Shown here piece after piece: positions 62,181 to 64,000 of a stretch of DNA of 64,000 bases; the stretch's first letter is position 1, and the number at the start of each line of letters is the position of its first letter. Below the pieces are notes generated by a model, which was not told where the DNA came from, did not search any database, and saw nothing but the letters and a program-made list of their open reading frames with translations. The stretch is from Rhizobium esperanzae. GTDB taxonomy: Bacteria > Pseudomonadota > Alphaproteobacteria > Rhizobiales > Rhizobiaceae. Location: contig NZ_MXPU01000003.1 of assembly GCF_002204185.1 (NCBI RefSeq), positions 365,537 through 429,536 of the forward strand, written 5' to 3'. The translations under genes and the position numbers were made by a program.

Positions 62181-62205
62181 ATTGTGAATGCTTCTTGGAT
62201 AGACA

Positions 62206-62715
62206 ATGCGTCAGCCCGCAACGACCACCGACCTCCGGCGTGATCTCGTCGGCCTTCTGCCCCACCTTCGCCGCTTCGCGATCACGCTCGCGGGCGAAGC
62301 GACCGTGGCCGACGAACTTGTCCAAGCCGTCTGTCTGCGCGCCATTGCCAGGGGGCATCAGTGGAATGGCGAGGGCCGACTGGAAAGCTGGATCTACACG
62401 CTTGCCCGCCAGCAGTGGACGGAGGACAGCCGCAAGCGGAAGCCGAAGGCGTCGGCACGCGGCAACGTCACCGATATCAGAGAGGCTGCGCGTGAACGCT
62501 CGGCCTCGGTCGATCCCGACGCCATCCATCGCATGATCGCCGAAATGCCGGAGGGCGTTTCCTCGATCTTCCTGCTCGTCGATGTCGAAGGTCACAGCTA
62601 TCAGCAGGCGGCCGACATCATGGGCATTTCGACGGCAAGCGTCGTCTCCCAGCTGGCCACCGCAAGGCTGCATTTCGCCGGACTTGCCGGCACCCACCCC
62701 ATCCACAGGTACTGA
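62206..62715 (+). CDS. ECF-type RNA polymerase sigma factor
   Basis: A 169-residue group 4 sigma factor with region 2 (VADELVQAVCLRAIARGHQW, then GRLESWIYTLARQQWTEDSR) and region 4 (IAEMPEGVSSIFLLVDVEGH, SYQQAADIMGISTASVVSQL). Weak ribosome site; ATG 62206 is the first start in frame. It is followed at once by an anti-sigma gene, so it is presumably held inactive until a signal is sensed. The target regulon is unknown. Confidence 0.9.
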   Translation: MRQPATTTDLRRDLVGLLPHLRRFAITLAGEATVADELVQAVCLRAIARGHQWNGEGRLESWIYTLARQQWTEDSRKRKPKASARGNVTDIREAARERSASVDPDAIHRMIAEMPEGVSSIFLLVDVEGHSYQQAADIMGISTASVVSQLATARLHFAGLAGTHPIHRY

Positions 62716-62716
62716 A

Positions 62717-63556
62717 TTGCTCGATCTTAGGAAATTGCCGCTCGAAGCCCAGCTCACCGCCCTTCTCGACGGCGAGGTCTCTCCCGAACAGCGGCACGAA
62801 CTGGAACAGCGCCTGGCTAGCGACGAGAACGCGCGGCGTCTGCATGAAAAGCTGCGCCATGGCGCCGATTTCGGCCGCCGCCGCCTGGACGATGTCCTAA
62901 AGGAGCCGGTGCCGCTCGCCCTCGTCCGCTCGATCAAGAGCACGCAGCCGCCAAAGACTCCGATCACCCAGCGCGCCATACGCCCCCAGGTGAAACTGGC
63001 TCCAAGCGGCCCACAGGCGCTGGCAGCCGCTCTGATCCTGTTCGTCGTCGGTTGTGGCATTGGCTATTTTGCCGCCACAACCCCGGATGCCGACGAGATC
63101 GCCACCACGGCCGCCACGGCGCCCGCCAATACCAATGACTGGCTCGGCGACGTCACCGCCTATCAACGCCTGCTGATCCGCCAGCCCCGTCACCTCGTCG
63201 AAGTGCCGGCCTCACAGGCCGAAGAAATCTCCAGCTGGCTGACGACCGCCATCGGTGTGCCTTTCCGTGTGCCGGATCTCAGCGCCGAATCCTGGACCTT
63301 CCAGGGTGCCCGCGTCATCCTCGGCGACAACCGGCCTGTCGGTCAGCTCGTCTATTCCAACAGCGACGGCGACATCATCTCCATCTGCTTTCGGAAGGAC
63401 GCGCAGCCGCCTGAGACCGACGACTTCAAGGAAACGATCAAGGACGAGATTGGCCTGGTCACCTGGCACAATGCCGGCACCTCCTATGTTCTCGCCGGCC
63501 CCTCCGCCGAAGCCAACCTCGGCCAGCTCGCCATGAAAATCGCCACCGCGATCTGA
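62717..63556 (+). CDS. Transmembrane anti-sigma factor
   Basis: A 279-residue protein with one membrane helix (about 98-118, ALAAALILFVVGCGIGYFAA). The N-terminal cytoplasmic part reads LTALLDGEVSPEQRHELEQR, then LASDENARRLHEKLRHGADF, typical of anti-sigma domains without the zinc HxxxCxxC motif. The periplasmic part (about 160 residues) may sense the signal. The start is TTG 62717, one base after the sigma stop, with CAGG about 8 nt upstream; no in-frame ATG fits as well. It should bind the preceding ECF sigma factor. Confidence 0.85.
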   Translation: MLDLRKLPLEAQLTALLDGEVSPEQRHELEQRLASDENARRLHEKLRHGADFGRRRLDDVLKEPVPLALVRSIKSTQPPKTPITQRAIRPQVKLAPSGPQALAAALILFVVGCGIGYFAATTPDADEIATTAATAPANTNDWLGDVTAYQRLLIRQPRHLVEVPASQAEEISSWLTTAIGVPFRVPDLSAESWTFQGARVILGDNRPVGQLVYSNSDGDIISICFRKDAQPPETDDFKETIKDEIGLVTWHNAGTSYVLAGPSAEANLGQLAMKIATAI

Positions 63557-63616
63557 TCGGCAGGTCGTCGGCAGATCGACGATTTGACGAGATAGGAAAA
63601 TCGACGTTCAGCGCCA

Positions 63617-63714
63617 GCGGCCCCCTCATCCGCCTGCCGGCACCTTCTCCCAGCTGGGGAGAAGAGACTCGCGGCGACGGTCTCGGCTTCCCCTTCTCCC
63701 CGGCGGGGAGCAAC
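63617..63714. repeat. Rhizobial palindromic repeat next to the transposase
   Basis: CTTCTCCC (63644-63651) pairs with GGGGAGAAG (63656-63664); CTCCCCG / CGGGGAG (about 63696-63710) forms a second hairpin. The CTCATCCGCCTGCC-type start and the paired CTTCTCCCC units match intergenic repeats common in Rhizobiales. The IS110-type transposase stop lies only 7 nt beyond. Confidence 0.6.
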
Positions 63715-63720
63715 CATGTT

Positions 63721-64000
63721 TCATTTTTGCTGGTATTGTGGCGTCCATTCGGTCTTTCGAGAGAGGATTGTGTTGGCGAGAACGATGAGTTTGCGTGCGA
63801 CGGCTATGACGGCGCACAGGTGATCCTTTCCGTTCTGACGCAAGCGGGCGTAGAAAGAGGCGAGATCCGGATTGTGCCGGGTTGCCGTAAACGCGCACAT
63901 GAACAGGCTCTTTCGCAGGCGTTCGCGACCACCCTGGATGCGGCGTCTGCCATGATATTTTCCGCTATCATCGTCATAGGGTGCGACGCCGGCAAGGGCG
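63721..64000 (-). CDS. IS110-family transposase, C-terminal part (runs off the window)
   Basis: The minus-strand frame from the window edge to TGA at 63721-63723 encodes about 92 residues: LAGVAPYDDDSGK, HGRRRIQGGRERLRKSLFMC, RHNPDLASFYARLRQNGK, AVARKLIVLANTIL. This is the Transposase_20 (C-terminal) domain of IS110-family recombinases, including the LAGVAPY motif and the conserved region after it. The N-terminal DEDD RuvC-like domain lies outside the window. No start is available, so the frame would be missed by ORF calling. Confidence 0.85.
   Translation of the reverse strand, partial: ALAGVAPYDDDSGKYHGRRRIQGGRERLRKSLFMCAFTATRHNPDLASFYARLRQNGKDHLCAVIAVARKLIVLANTILSRKTEWTPQYQQK

Overview
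The window looks like a chromosomal segment of a fast-growing Rhizobium, most like the R. etli / R. leguminosarum group. This is inferred from the high GC content, alphaproteobacterial gene families (ClpS next to YchF, BA14K, DUF1236, petP-petR, petABC, UbiK-type BMFP protein) and several palindromic intergenic repeats typical of rhizobia, including a RIME-like element near 23.13 kb. No rRNA, tRNA, CRISPR array or replication origin could be recognised.

Left part (1-13.6 kb) is partly accessory. It has a broken glycosyltransferase-39 gene; a sortase with its LPXTA-type VIT/VWA surface substrate, overlapping by 11 nt; a periplasmic PQQ-type sugar dehydrogenase; an EamA permease; a cold-shock protein; and a BA14K protein. 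A divergent HxlR regulator/SDR pair follows, in which the SDR carries a one-base frameshift. Next comes a MarR-OmpR-histidine kinase cassette resembling petP-petR. A 3' remnant of ilvE and a frameshifted small glycine-rich membrane gene lie beside it. Decay is therefore concentrated at 0-0.7, 8.8 and 12.3-12.8 kb.

The middle (13.6-39 kb) is mainly housekeeping: a GloB-like hydrolase, csaA, proC, YbjN, ubiK, lgt, a MidA-type methyltransferase, pgeF, an M24 peptidase homologue, a lipoprotein, prs, rplY, pth, clpS, ychF, two MaoC hydratases, apt and the cytochrome bc1 operon petABC. Between rplY and pth sits a two-gene insert: a membrane GGDEF/EAL protein and a solute-binding protein without a transporter.

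The right part (39-63.6 kb) has two paralogous ABC exporters separated by an orphan ribbon-helix-helix gene, then trmL, an Na/Pi cotransporter, hemF, small stress-type genes, and a cca-nudix-DUF1285 operon. These are followed by the four-gene moxR-DUF58-BatA/DUF4159-amidotransferase-like membrane operon. Beyond it are GNAT acetyltransferases, a glutathionyl-hydroquinone reductase, a nudix hydrolase, a metallophosphoesterase, a TPR protein and an ECF sigma/anti-sigma pair. The right edge cuts through an IS110-family transposase that begins next to a palindromic repeat.

No wholly new system is claimed. The leads I consider best are the Gram-negative sortase pair, the orphan binding protein coupled to a c-di-GMP enzyme, a repeat that supplies the C-terminus of a reductase, matched 11-bp inverted sites around two small genes, and stem-loops ahead of the ECF sigma gene.
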